Below are positions 42,803 through 53,873 of a DNA stretch of 64,000 nt, piece after piece; the first letter of the stretch is position 1; each line of letters starts with the position of its first letter. Origin of the DNA: Rhabdophis nuchalis (lineage: Eukaryota; Chordata; Lepidosauria; Squamata; Natricidae); assembly GCA_039707465.1 (NCBI GenBank), contig CM077653.1, positions 5,510,184 to 5,574,183 of the forward strand, given 5' to 3'. Under the pieces are notes generated by a model. That model did not search any database. It had not been told where the DNA came from and saw only the letters and a program-made list of their open reading frames with translations. Both the position numbers and the translations under genes were made by a program.

Positions 42803-43041
42803 TACAAGAGAGGAGAAAGTTGAAAATGGTGTGTGGGTGATGCTATTGTAAATAAACGGTGGTTGCTAAGCAACTGGATTTTGATCATGTGACCTGAGGA
42901 TGTTGTGATGGTTCTAAGTGCAAGGACCCTCACTAGCAAGTCATTTTTTTCAGTGCCGCCATAACTTTGAATGGTCACTAAATAAATGGTTATACGTTGA
43001 GGACTATTTGTATTTCCCATTGGAGGCAAGAGAGTCTAGAA

Positions 43042-43135
43042 CAAGGGTTCCCAAACTGGGCAACTTGAAGACTTGTGGAGAATTCTGGGAGTTGAAGTCT
43101 ACAAGTCTTCAAGTTGCCAAGTTTGGGAACCCCTG
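43042..43135. mobile_element. foldback element with perfect 8-bp target duplication
   Basis: CAAGGGTTCCCAAACT ... AGTTTGGGAACCCCTG with long inverted arms (ACTTGAAGACTTGT / ACAAGTCTTCAAGT). GTCTAGAA at 43034-43041 and 43136-43143. Confidence 0.95.
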
Positions 43136-43198
43136 GTCTAGAATATCAAAAAAATAATAATAATGCAACCATATGGCAATTTTTCCCAGCATCTAAGC

Positions 43199-43426
43199 CA
43201 GCGGTAGTCAACCTGGTCCCTACGACCCACCAGTGGGCGTTCCAGCTTTCATGGTAGGTGGTAGGGGTTTTGTCCGATACTGAAGCACTTTCCTTTTTTT
43301 TAATTGAATTGACTTCCCTACTTTATAAATCCCCATTACTGTGGTAACCGGTGGGCGGTTAGAAAATTTTACTACTAAGAGAGATACAAAAGTGGGTGGT
43401 AGGTATAAGAAGGTTGACTACCCCTG
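43199..43426 (+). mobile_element. hAT-like element family F (GTAGTCAACC ends)
   Basis: CAGCGGTAGTCAACCTGGTC to AGGTTGACTACCCCTG. Flanks ATCTAAGC and ATGTAAGC agree at 7 of 8. Complete at 228 bp. Confidence 0.9.
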
Positions 43427-43434
43427 ATGTAAGC

Positions 43435-44060
43435 CATGATTTATTTAAGTAGGGTTGGTGAAATAATAGGTTGGTTTCACCAGATACGCATATCTGTAAC
43501 TCACAAAGTTTTGACTTGGCCTGAAACAACAATGACTAAATTCATACAACTGACTTAGTATGCTGCATGAACGATGCCCCATGTTTCACCTATTGTGTAA
43601 ACCCACAATTTAAGCATGATTTCTTAAACAAACCACAACCAGCTGGTTTTGCACCACATACCAAAACATCGTTCCAAATCTCTTAACCACAGTGGCTGAA
43701 CTGATTCCCCCACAGTAAACTAAGCCATGTTGGTAAAAGGTGCGCCCTTGGACACAGCAGAAAGAATACACTGTGCAAACCGAAGTGAGAATTAATGTCC
43801 TTTATTTGGTTTGCCAAGGAAATAGGTGTCGTTAGGTGATTTCCCAACAAAGGGTTCTGAGGTGTGGCTAAGAAGAATTCTCCGGATATATCAGCAATTA
43901 TTCATATGGCAAGAGAGTCATGGAGTGTGAATCCTTGGTCTTGACCAGCGTTTTCTTCACCACAGGTCAGACTTAGAGGTCATCTCATGGTGAGAGGAGG
44001 AAAAGAAGAGAAGACTATTCTGTGTGGTCCAAAGAAGCCCTGGTGAGCTTGGGACTTCTT
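43435..44060. other. unassigned; AACCAC-rich sequence
   Basis: Repeated AAACCAC / GTGGTT-like words at 43600-43735 hint at another miniature element. No ends found. Confidence 0.3.
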
Positions 44061-44076
44061 TTCTTCAAGACGGGGC

Positions 44077-44450
44077 CTCAACAGAAGAAACTCAAGACAA
44101 GGCCTCAATGGATGACACTGAAGACAGGGCCTCAATGGAAGAAACTCAAGACAAGGCCTCAATGGACGAAACTGAAGACAAGGTCTCAGTGGAAGAAACT
44201 CAAGAAAGAGCCTCAACAGAAGAATCGCAAGACAAGGCCTCAATGGATGACACTGAAGACAGGGCTTCAATGGAAGAAAATCAAGAGAAGGTCTCAATGA
44301 ATAAAACTGAAGACAAGGTCTCAGTGGAAGAAACTCAAGAGAGAGCCTCAACAGAAGAAACTCAAGACAAGGCCTCAATGGATGACACTGAAGACAGGGC
44401 TTCAATGGAAGAAACTCAAGGCAGGGCTTCAATGGAAGAACACCCTCCCA
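44077..44450 (+). repeat. 27-bp minisatellite with 135-bp higher-order unit
   Basis: About 13 units of 27 bp (for example ACAAGGCCTCAATGGATGAC ACTGAAG). Five successive unit types recur in order (units 1-5, 6-10, 11-12), giving a 135-bp higher-order period. It stays open in two + frames and one - frame. The + frame at 44024-44527 reads as nine-residue units such as DKASMDDTE and DRASMEETQ. I do not call a gene because no splice site, start context or homology supports one. Confidence 0.9.
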
Positions 44451-44519
44451 CCTACCCAGAGTATGTTAAATCCATTAGTTTTCCCAGAATATCTATTAGA
44501 TTATTATTATTTACTTTTA

Positions 44520-45040
44520 TTTTATAAAGAAAATGTATATAGCCACCTAACTCACCCACGCATGGTGACTCCATGTGGCTCAAAAAAACCCAGTACAAAA
44601 ACCAATAAACTCCCATCTCTGGTGACAACAATGAGATCAGACACTTGATGGGCTCCATAGCATCCTAGGTCCCCAAACTTGTTGACAGAACCATGTCTTT
44701 AGGGCCTTGTGGAAGAATGTCAAGGTGGGGACCAATCACATCTCTGGAGGAATGACGTTCCATGGGAAGTTAGCCACCAAAGAAAAAGCCCTTCTTCTTG
44801 GTTTCACCAGAGTGGACCTCCTTAACAGAAGGTAACATTCTTGGCTTCCCTGTTCTGGTGGGCTGGATAGATATGACTGGGGAAAGATGGTCCTTCAAAA
44901 AATTCTGGTCTCAGGCCATGTAAAGCTTTAAAGGTGACAACCGCACCTTGAATTAGACCCGGGAACAAATTGGCAGCCAATGCAACTTCCACAAGACACA
45001 TGTAGAAATCTAGACTTGCACAAAACCATGCGGTCTACTA
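44520..45040 (-). mobile_element. old L2-like LINE, first part
   Basis: GCCATGTAAAGCTTTAAAGG, ACCGCACCTTGAATTAGACC and GGCAGCCAATGCAACTTCCA parallel the minus-sense L2 ORF end. The sequence resumes after the CR1 at 45955-45977 and 46289-46335. Confidence 0.6.
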
Positions 45041-45953
<913 letters not shown>

Positions 45954-45977
45954 TCTGGATATTTTTCAAGGGCAGCC

Positions 45978-46288
45978 CAGTGGTGGGATACGAGCGGTAT
46001 GCCTCGGTGCGGGCGTACCGAAGCCTGCCGGGAGCACCAGGTACCGTTCCAGTATATTTCTCCGGAGGGCCCACCGGCCCTCCTTACCTGTATTTGAGTT
46101 GCTCGGGCCTTTCGTGCATGGAGTGTACAGCACCTGCGCAATGCTCCACCAAGCAGCTGGAGTGTCACAGAGCGTCACGGGCAATAAGTATGTATGTACA
46201 TGCTGTGCCCGTGCTGTGCATGTGCATGTGATGGACACCCAGCCCTGTTGCACTGTACCAGTTGCAATGGGATCCAGAACCCACCACT
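45978..46288 (+). mobile_element. hAT-like element family C with 8-bp target duplication
   Basis: CAGTGGTGGGATACGAGCGG to AGAACCCACCACT. GGGCAGCC at 45970-45977 and 46289-46296. The flank belongs to the old L2. Confidence 0.92.
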
Positions 46289-46335
46289 GGGCAGCCCCAT
46301 GTACAGCACATTGCAATAGCCAAGGCCAATCTATC

Positions 46336-46498
46336 TCATGTAAGGTTCTACATGCAGCATAATTAGAGACAATAATAAACTCCCAATGACATGGTAGTGG
46401 GACTTGCACGAGCCATGGAGTGTCTCTCCCACCAACAATATGAAGAGACATAAAGTCAGCAAGGAGTTTCTTCTGCTATGCTACAGATTGAGGCCTGC
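46336..46498. other. unassigned spacer
   Basis: No element recognised. Confidence 0.3.
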
Positions 46499-46850
46499 AG
46501 AATAGAATGTTATTGGAAGGGACCTTGGAGGACTTCTAGTCCAACCCCCTGCTCAGGCAGGAAATCCTACACCACTTCAGACAAATAACTATCCAACATC
46601 TTCTTAAAGACTTGCAGTGTTGGGGCATTCACAACTTCTGGAGGCAACTTCTGTTCCGCTGATTAATTGTTCTAACTGTCAGGAAAGTTCTCCTCAGTTC
46701 TAAGTTGCTTCTCTCCTTGATTAGTTTCCACCCATTGCTTCTTGTTCTGCCCTCAGGTGCCTTGGAGAATAGTTTGACTCTCTCTTCTTTGTGGTAACCC
46801 TGAAATATCGGAACACTGCTATTATGTCCCCCTAGTCCTTAAACTAGACA
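46499..46850 (-). mobile_element. CR1/L3 LINE 3' end
   Basis: GGAGGACTTCTAGTCCAACC through CCCCCTAGTCCTTAAACTAG. Confidence 0.9.
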
Positions 46851-47111
46851 TGCCGAGTTCATGAAAACAGTCTGGGAGTAGCAATTATGATGGGAAAAAA
46901 CTGGAGGTGGAGTAGCTTTCCTCCCCCTTAACACTTCTCTCCCGCAGCATAGAATAAGCCGGCTTCCTTCCCTCGTTATACAAAAAACAGCCAACTAGAT
47001 GCTTAATCTTTCTTGACACTGGCAGTGGGATGGCATTCTTCTTTGAAGGCAGGAGGAGTGCCGCCCTTCTCATGCAAACGAGATCTCCCTTTCAGCATGT
47101 TTCCATTTCTA
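46851..47111. other. unassigned stretch
   Basis: The minus-strand frame 46885-47073 has no convincing splice sites. Confidence 0.3.
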
Positions 47112-47540
47112 TTTATTTATTTTATTTTATTAAATTTATATCCCGCCCTTCTCCAAGAGGACCCAGGGCGGCGCACAGGAAATTAAAATACATACAAAAA
47201 ACACAATACAAAATTTAAAAACCTATTAGATCCCCATCCTGCGCTAAAACCAATTAAAATCCCCGAATTAAAACTATCTATGGCTAGTCCCAGCGGAGGC
47301 TATGTTAGGGCGGCTTGATGGAAGAGGCGTGTTTTTAAACACTGGCGGAAGAGGCGGAGGCCGGTGATGGTACGAAGTTCTGAGGGTAAGTCGTTCCACA
47401 GGGCAGGGCCCGCCACAGAGAAGGCCCCTCCCCTGGGTGTCGCCAGTCAGCATTGTCCGGCCGACGGCACCCTGAGAAGGCCCTCTCTGTGGGAGCGTAT
47501 CGGTCTAAGGGATGTATGGGGCAGGAGACATTACTCACTC
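47112..47540 (-). mobile_element. L2 LINE 3' end
   Basis: The tail GCGCCGCCCTGGGTCC and ORF end (HPLDRYAPTERAFSG in a shifted frame; CCTTCTCAGGGTGCCGTCGG). Confidence 0.95.
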
Positions 47541-47984
47541 AATCTGTGTCAGGCTCCGGCCACCAGATGTGCACGTGTAGGGTTCAAGCTGACTACTTCA
47601 TTGCCTTCTGCCTATACTACAGGAATCTTCCCAAACTGTGTGCCTTCCCTTGGGGACAACCGGATCAAATCCCGTGGAACTTAGGGGAGGGTGGGGTCAG
47701 TGTTAGGTCTCTCGCGGCTACGCAATGACTCAAGGCTAATCCCCTGCTTGATCCTTGCTTGGCTAGCAGTTTTCCCCATCATCAGCCATCGAACATCTCT
47801 CTGGTGTGGTTGAGTTGTCCATAAAGAGTCTAAGTCTTCTGATATATATCTTGACTTTCTGTAGGTGTTCCAAATTGAGAAATAGATAGGCAAATGAAAC
47901 ATGCAATTTACATAGATTGATAATAACCCCTCTGTGTCGGAAGCACCAAAGTCCTTCCGTGGTGGAAGGATTTGCTGGTGACAT
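47541..47984. other. unassigned stretch
   Basis: Possibly decayed Rex1-like LINE body continuing into the next feature. Confidence 0.3.
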
Positions 47985-48371
47985 CAACCCGAGGACTCCC
48001 CGTTGGGGGCTCCTTTGGCATCCTTGTGAAGTTCTGCAGAGGAATGATTGAATCTGTCATCTGCACCTCCACAACTGCCTGGTTTGGTTCTACAACTCAA
48101 CAAGACAAACACAGACTTCAACGGATATTTAGAACTGCAAAAAAAAACCCGATTACTACCAACCTGCCTTTCATTGGAGATCTGTACTCTGCACGAGTCA
48201 AAAAGAGGGCTGTGAAAATATTTACAGACTCACATGTCACATCCTGGACATAAATTGCTTCAACTCCTACCCTCAAAACGATGCTCTAGGGCATTGCACA
48301 CCAAGACACCAAGACACAAGGGCAGTTTCTTCCCAAACACCATCATTCTGCTAAACAAATAATTCCCTCAC

Positions 48372-51300
48372 CACTAAATAATAATAATAATAATTTAATT
48401 TATATCCCGCTCTCTCTCCCCGAGGGGACTCGAGGCGGGGCACAGGCAATTAAAAATACAAATAAACACAGACAAGTACAAAATACAGAATTAAAAATAA
48501 ATTAAATAAATCCTGCGCTAAAACCTATAAACTAAAAATTACCCCTAAAAAAACCCTAACCTAAAAAGAGACTACCCAAGGCCGGCCAGACGAAAAAAGT
48601 GAGTCTTTAATTTTAAGCGGAAGGAGCGGAGGTCCGTGGTTGTCCTGATATCGGGGGGAAGGTCGTTCCAGAGGGCTGGGCCCGCCACAGAGAAGGCCCT
48701 TCCCCTGGGCGTCGCCCGCTGACAAAGTCTAGTGGACGGCACCCGGAGAAGTCCCTCTCTGTGGGAGCGAATCGGCCGTGAGGATGTATGGGGCAGGATC
48801 CGATCCCGCAGGTAGCTAGGTCCCGAGCCATGGAGCGCTTTGAAGATGGTAATTAACACCTTGAAGCGCACCCGGAAGACGACAGGTAGCCAGTGCAGCT
48901 CGCGCAAGAGCGGTGTTACATGGGCAAACCTAGAGGTGCCCATAATTGCTCGCGCGGCTGCATTCTGGACCAACTGAAGCCTCCGGGTACACCTCAAGGG
49001 GAGCCCCATGTAGAGAGAGTTGCAATAATCCAGTCGGGATGTCACGAGAGCATGAGTGACTGTGCGAAGGGCGTCCCGATCCAATAGGGGGCGCAACTGG
49101 CGTACCAGGCGAACCTGGTAAAACGCCCTCCTGGCCACGGCTGTCACTTGATCTTCCATGGACAGCCGGGTATCCAGGAGGACACCCAAGTTGCGCGCCC
49201 CATCCACAGGGGCAAGATGTTCGCCCCCTATGGCCAGCGTTGGAGAGAGCTGGTTGAACCGGGCAGCCGGAAACCACAGCCACTCGGTCTTGGTCGGGTT
49301 GAGCCTAAGTCCGTTACTTCCCATCCAGATCCGCACGGCTTCCAAGCACTGGCACATCACCGCTACGGCATCGTTGGGGTGGTTTGGGGTAGATATGTAC
49401 AGCTGGGTGTCATCAGCGTACAGGTGGTACTCTACCCCAAAACCACGGATGATCTCGCCCAGCGGCTTCATGTATGCGTTAAACAGGAGAGGCGAGAGGA
49501 CCGACCCCTGAGGCACCCCGCATGTGAGGGGTCTCGGGGTCGACCTCTGCTCTCCTGCACGCACAAATTGCGATCGGCCAGAGAGGTAGGAGGAGAACCA
49601 CCGTAAAACGGTGCCTCCCACCCCCAACCCCCCCAGCCGATGCAATAGGATACCATGGTCGATGGTATCGAAAGCCGCCGAGAGGTCTAATAGGACCAGG
49701 ATGGAGGAACATCCCCCATCTCTGGCCCTCCAGAGATCATCTACCAACGCGACCAATGCCGTCTCGGTGCTATGCCCGGGCCGAAAGCCGGACTGGCGCG
49801 GATCTAGATAGTCAACTTCCTCCAGGTGACGGGGAAACTGTTGTGCCACCACACTCTCAACAACCTTCGCCAAGAAGGGAAGGTTGGAGACTGGACGGTA
49901 GTTGTTCAAAAGAGCTGGGTCCAAAGAGGGCTTCTTGAGGAGGGGCCTCACCATGGCCTCTTTTAGGGAGGCAGGCAAGGAACCCTCACTCAAGGATGCG
50001 TTGACAACCTCTTGGAGCCAGCCTCGTGTCACCTCCCAGGATGCCAGTACAAGCCAGGAGGGGCACGGGTCCAATAAACATGTGGTGGCTCGCAGTCGCC
50101 CACGTAGCCTGTCCATATCCTCGGAAGTAACGGAGTCAAACTCCTCCCAAACAAGATCTCTCTCGTGGCATCCCACTGGGTCATGAATGGGGGTTAGCTC
50201 ACTCTGTATCTGGGCGGTTTTCTCCTGCAGAAAAATCACAAATTCCTCTGCTCTACCCTGTAGCGGGGCTTCCCGTTCCCTCTGTTGAAGGAGGTCGCGG
50301 GTCACCCTAAACAGGGCGGCAGGGCGGTTTTCTGCGGATGCTATGAGAGTGGCACAATGATGACGTTTGGCCACTCTCAGCGCCACAATGTAAGTCCGTA
50401 AATGGGCTCTTACCTGTGTCCGGTCAGATTCAGAGCGGCTAGCCCTCCATCTTCTCTCTAGGCATCTCTTGCGGCGTTTCATCACCCGCAGCTCCACAGT
50501 GAACCAAGGAGCCAGGGTGGTTCGCCGCCGCGAGAGAGGCCGCAGGGGCGCGACCCGATCTAAGGCTCCCACGGCCGCACTATTCCATGCGGCCGTGAGG
50601 TCCTCCATCGGGGCGCGGGTCAGGGATACAGGAAATGGCCCAAGCGCTGTCTGGAACCCATCCGGGTCCATCAAGCGCCTGGGGCGGTACCAGATTAGTG
50701 ACTCTGGTTCCGCCTCCCCGCGGAGGGGAGCAGCGGTCGGAAAGTCGAGCCGGAGAAGTGAGTGGTCTGACCATGACAAGGGTGTGATGACTATATCCCC
50801 TGTACCCAGATCACTTTTCCATTGGCCTGAGACAAAGATGAGGTCCGGCGTATGTCCACCCTCGTGAGTGGGGCCTTGAATTACTTGGGTCAGGTCCATG
50901 GCCGTCATGGAAGCCATGAACTCCCGAGCTACCACGGATGATTCGCCCAACGATGGCAGGTTAAAGTCCCCCATGACTATAAGTCTGGGGGTCTCCACTG
51001 CCACCGTAGCGATCACCTCCAGGAGCTCGGGCAGGGCTGCTGCTACATAGCGGGGAGCCAGGTATACAACCAGCAAGCCCAACTGCCTCCCTAGGCCCCA
51101 CCTCACGCAGAGGGACTCACAGCCGGAAGTCTGAGGCACAATGGTCTCTCTCGGCTCAAGGCCTTCCTTAATAATGACCGCTACCCCACCACCCCTGCCT
51201 AGGGCCCGCGGCTGATGAAATGCGCGGTAGCCTGGTGGGCACATTTCAACGAGGGGATGTCCTCCCTCGTGGCCCAACCAGGTCTCCGCAATTCCTACCA

Positions 51301-51532
51301 GGTCCGGCTCCCCCTCTGACACAAGGTCACTAATGAGGGGGGCTTTGTTGACAACGGACCTGGCGTTGCAAAACATCAGCCGCAGACCCTGGCTCTGTAT
51401 TCCCTGGCCACCTAGCCTGCGGGGGTTGTGGCACCCAACCGTTTGTAACCAACGGCTACGTGCCATCAACCGGGAGGAAGGAACTTGTCTCCCCTCGGAC
51501 CTGCCCCTCCCCACGACCCTCTGGATGGGGAA
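48372..51532 (-). mobile_element. nearly full-length L2 LINE
   Basis: About 3.16 kb: roughly 18 bp before the ATG, the ORF at 48572-51514, then a 3' UTR with the CCCGCCTCGAGTCCCCTCGG tail and an (AAT)n end at 48376-48395. By far the longest element in the window. Confidence 0.95.
48572..51514 (-). CDS. L2 ORF2-type endonuclease/reverse transcriptase, intact, 980 aa
   Basis: The frame is open for 980 codons without a stop. N-terminal apurinic-type endonuclease domain: LMFCNARSVVNK near residue 46, GIAETWL near 74, MGDFN at 181-185 and SWSDH ending at 251. Reverse transcriptase: LLKKPSLDP near 525, SGFRPGHSTE near 575, LSAAFDTIDH at 611-620, GVPQGSVLSP near 666 and the catalytic YADD at 699-702. 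The C-terminal block LLRELHWLPVVFRVRFKVL near 869 recurs in every truncated L2 copy here. The protein would nick target DNA and copy its own RNA by target-primed reverse transcription. The ATG lies close to the 5' boundary, so a few N-terminal residues may be missing. Retrotransposon, not a host gene. Confidence 0.95.
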   Translation of the reverse strand: MGRGRSEGRQVPSSRLMARSRWLQTVGCHNPRRLGGQGIQSQGLRLMFCNARSVVNKAPLISDLVSEGEPDLVGIAETWLGHEGGHPLVEMCPPGYRAFHQPRALGRGGGVAVIIKEGLEPRETIVPQTSGCESLCVRWGLGRQLGLLVVYLAPRYVAAALPELLEVIATVAVETPRLIVMGDFNLPSLGESSVVAREFMASMTAMDLTQVIQGPTHEGGHTPDLIFVSGQWKSDLGTGDIVITPLSWSDHSLLRLDFPTAAPLRGEAEPESLIWYRPRRLMDPDGFQTALGPFPVSLTRAPMEDLTAAWNSAAVGALDRVAPLRPLSRRRTTLAPWFTVELRVMKRRKRCLERRWRASRSESDRTQVRAHLRTYIVALRVAKRHHCATLIASAENRPAALFRVTRDLLQQREREAPLQGRAEEFVIFLQEKTAQIQSELTPIHDPVGCHERDLVWEEFDSVTSEDMDRLRGRLRATTCLLDPCPSWLVLASWEVTRGWLQEVVNASLSEGSLPASLKEAMVRPLLKKPSLDPALLNNYRPVSNLPFLAKVVESVVAQQFPRHLEEVDYLDPRQSGFRPGHSTETALVALVDDLWRARDGGCSSILVLLDLSAAFDTIDHGILLHRLGGLGVGGTVLRWFSSYLSGRSQFVRAGEQRSTPRPLTCGVPQGSVLSPLLFNAYMKPLGEIIRGFGVEYHLYADDTQLYISTPNHPNDAVAVMCQCLEAVRIWMGSNGLRLNPTKTEWLWFPAARFNQLSPTLAIGGEHLAPVDGARNLGVLLDTRLSMEDQVTAVARRAFYQVRLVRQLRPLLDRDALRTVTHALVTSRLDYCNSLYMGLPLRCTRRLQLVQNAAARAIMGTSRFAHVTPLLRELHWLPVVFRVRFKVLITIFKALHGSGPSYLRDRILPHTSSRPIRSHREGLLRVPSTRLCQRATPRGRAFSVAGPALWNDLPPDIRTTTDLRSFRLKLKTHFFRLAGLG

Positions 51533-51839
51533 CTACTGTCGAACTATTCACTAAGGCTGCATTACTATTACCATTAATCTTCTCATCGTTTCTATCACCC
51601 ATCTCCTCCCACTTATGACTGCTGGACTGTAACTTTGTGGCTTGTATCCTTACGACTTATATTGTTTGTTTCCTGATTGCTTATTTGTACCCTGTGACCA
51701 TCATTAAGTGTTGTACCTTATGATTCTTGATGAATGTATCTTGTCTTTTTATGTACACTGAGAGCTTCTGCACCAAAGACAAATCCCTTGTGTGTCCAAT
51801 CACACTTGGCCAATAAAGAATTCTATTTTGTTCTAAAGT

Positions 51840-52030
51840 TGCCCACCAAAGTGGTACCCATTAATCTACTTGCGGTTGCCTGCTTCCAAACAGCTGGCTT
51901 AGCAGGAGAGGGAGCACATGACAGGAACTCAACCTGTTCCCAGGGAGCAATGGGTCTCGAATGTGAGGCTGCCGATCATCAGCCCAGGGTTCTAATCACA
52001 GGAACCACTGTGCTGCTCACCTACGTTGAT
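51840..52030 (-). mobile_element. tRNA SINE related to Sauria
   Basis: On the minus strand a tRNA-like head (CACAGTGGTTCCTGTGATTA, then CTCACATTCGAGACCC) is followed by GCAAGTAGATTAATGGGTAC and CACTTTGGTGGGCAAC, the Sauria body in a diverged form. Confidence 0.6.
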
Positions 52031-52250
52031 ATATCTGGTATATACACTCTGGCACTTGGATGAATTACTCATCCCAATGTTCAGAACTGACAGAGTTGAA
52101 CATTGTGTTAGGTAGAATGGGAGAATGGGAATCTGGCCACAGATTTCCGAATCTCCCAGAATGGAGGGATTAAATGCAATATTCTGGGAAGCCATAAGAT
52201 GTTGACCTAGATATCTTTTCTTTCTCAATGTAAGCATATAATCTCCTTAC
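52031..52250. other. unassigned stretch next to a candidate exon
   Basis: Would be intron if the exon at 52251-52322 is real. No repeat recognised. Confidence 0.3.
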
Positions 52251-52322
52251 CTCCAGAGAGAAAGATTGGGGAAATGCCCTGATTGAAATTTTGGAGCTGC
52301 GTTGTCTCGTCTTGTAGAACAT
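52251..52322 (-). CDS. candidate internal exon, 72 nt, unknown protein
   Basis: On the minus strand TTTTTAATTTCCAATTTCTTGCCAG precedes the exon (pyrimidine-rich) and CTGGAG|GTAAGG follows, so both sites are canonical. All frames are open because it is short. In phase 1 it reads VLQDETTQLQNFNQGISPIF then LSG. That phase joins perfectly to the upstream candidate at 53101-53164, whose last base A plus AT makes Asn. Outside recognised repeats. Family not recognised. Confidence 0.45.
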
Positions 52323-52540
52323 CTGGCAAGAAATTGGAAATTAAAAAGAGAGTGCTTCAAAAAAATGCTCCCATGGACGAGGTGAACCTCAGGTTTATCC
52401 ATCTCCCTACTGGTGCATCGCAATCACACCAAGGGAAATTGTAAGCTTGAGTCAAGTCGTAGGAAGTAACAAAGCAATTCCTTCTTATGTTATTATTACC
52501 CATTCACCACCCTTCAATTTAATCAGGTTTGAATTAGAAT
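52323..52540. other. unassigned stretch
   Basis: No repeat recognised; intron if the flanking exons are real. Confidence 0.3.
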
Positions 52541-52808
52541 GATAGAATAACAGAGCTGGAAGGGATCTTGGAGGTCTTCTAGTCCAACCCCCTGCTGAGG
52601 CAGGAAGTCCTATACCAGGAGTTGGCACATATTTTGAGTTACAGGGAGCTGCAACAGAGGGATGAAAGAGCCACATGCAGCTCCAGAGCTGTGGGTTGCT
52701 GCCCCCTGCTTTATACCACTTCAGACAAATCGTTATTCAACCTCTTCTTAAAGACTTCCAGTGTTGGAGTATTTACAACTTCTGGAGGCAAGTTGTTCCA
52801 CTGATTAG
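52541..52808 (-). mobile_element. CR1/L3 LINE 3' end split by a small hAT-like element
   Basis: CR1 minus sense GGAGGTCTTCTAGTCCAACC ... CCTATACC continues after the insert as CCACTTCAGACAAATCGTTA. Together they restore the usual CR1 order. Confidence 0.9.
52616..52708. mobile_element. 93-bp hAT-like insert in CR1
   Basis: CAGGAGTTGGCACATATT ... GGGTTGCTGCCCCCTG. Related to the end at 25044 (CAGGGGTCGGCAAC). TATAC lies on each side. Confidence 0.7.
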
Positions 52809-53100
52809 TCAACTAATTTAATCTACTTTCGATCTTATTCCTATCAATTGAGATTTCCATAGGAGAATGCAGTCTAAGAGGGTGTTTCTTTGTCTCCCGA
52901 TGTTGTTTTAGACACTGCATTTGGGATAAATCTAAGCATGTTGATAATGTTACATGCACAAGCAACACCCAAGTCTTGGAACAGTGACAATAATGTGTGA
53001 ATAGTTTAAAGAGTTTCCTTCCATTCTTGACGTCTAGATTCAGAGTTTTAAAACTGTTCTGTTGGCACCTACAGACTTCTGCTCCTAAAATCTTTCTTAC
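52809..53100. other. unassigned stretch
   Basis: Would be intron between the two candidate exons. No repeat recognised. Confidence 0.3.
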
Positions 53101-53164
53101 TGGATAGCCTTACATTGATGGGAATGTTCATTTGGTTATACAAGTGCTTTCGACACTTCCTAAC
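53101..53164 (-). CDS. candidate internal exon, 64 nt, unknown protein
   Basis: The minus strand shows GTGTTGTCCTTTAG before and TATCCA|GTAAGA after. Only the phase-0 frame is open: VRKCRKHLYNQMNIPINVRL then S. Basic and hydrophilic. It ends in phase 1, the phase needed by 52251-52322 about 780 bp further along. The acceptor is moderate. Unidentified. Confidence 0.35.
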
Positions 53165-53235
53165 CTAAAGGACAACACCTTCGCCTCAAGGATCATCTCT
53201 CCATAACTACAACTTTGAGTTCTTCTAAGTTTAGT
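53165..53235. other. unassigned spacer
   Basis: No feature. Confidence 0.3.
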
Positions 53236-53680
53236 TTATTTGATTTATATACCGCACCCTTTCCCAAAAGGGACTCGGGGTGGTGCACAGGCAATTTTAA
53301 AAACATATATAAACAACAATATACAAAATATAAAAACCGAATTAAATTAATATCCCTGTGCTAAGAATTTAAATACATTAAAACAATATCCCTAAAACCA
53401 ATTTAAAACAATTTAACTGCAGAGTGATGTAAGTTAGGCCAGGCCGGCCTGTTGGAAAAAATAAGTTTTAAGGTTCTGGCGGAAGGAGCGGAGTTCCGTG
53501 ATCGTTCTCAGTTCGGGGGTAAGTCGTTCCAGAGAGTTGGGCCCTCCACAGAGAAGGCCCTTCCCCTGGGCATCGCCCGCTGGCATTGCCTAGTGGACGG
53601 CACCCGGAGAAGTCCCTCTCTGTGGGAGCGAATCGGCCGAAGGGATGTATGGGGCAGGATGCGATCCCGATTCTAAGATG
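53236..53680 (-). mobile_element. L2 LINE 3' end
   Basis: The tail CACCACCCCGAGTCCC and ORF end (HPFGRFAPTERDFSGCRPLG in a shifted frame). Confidence 0.93.
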
Positions 53681-53873
53681 CTGATTGGTCATCACTTACC
53701 ATCATATCTTCTGTCTGCGTCTTTTTTTTTTTAACACTCTTTAATTCCCCCCCCCCCCCCAGAGTTTTCTTCGGTGACTTTAACCTCCACGGGACATATC
53801 TAAAACAATTAAGCTTTAGCCTCATTATTCATTCTTGCAATTGAATGAATAAGTGTGGTTGATTTTATTTCAT
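53681..53873. other. unassigned; C-run
   Basis: A C-run at 53747-53760. Nothing else recognised. Confidence 0.3.

Larger units (their letters stand above)
41885..43012 (+). mobile_element. TIR element family A broken by three insertions
   Basis: Pieces at 41885-41960 (TCTCGACTCACGAC ... TTGCTAAGCAAGG), about 42120-42140 (GTTGTTAAATAAATCAC), 42613-42645 (TTGTTAAGCGAATCACC) and 42803-43012 (... TATACGTTGAGGACTATTTG) together make one copy. Confidence 0.7.
47985..51835 (+). mobile_element. Rex1-like LINE 3' end split by a full-length L2
   Basis: The left part, 47985-48371, encodes TTAWFGSTTQQDKHRLQRIF. The right part, 51533-51835, resumes ACTGTCGAACTATTCACTAA and ends ATCACACTTGGCCAATAAAG. The L2 lies between, with ACT at both junctions. 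Confidence 0.8.

Noticed and set aside
44024..44527. 167-codon acidic repeat protein
   Set aside because: Several frames are open because the 27-bp period is a multiple of three; no start or splice support.
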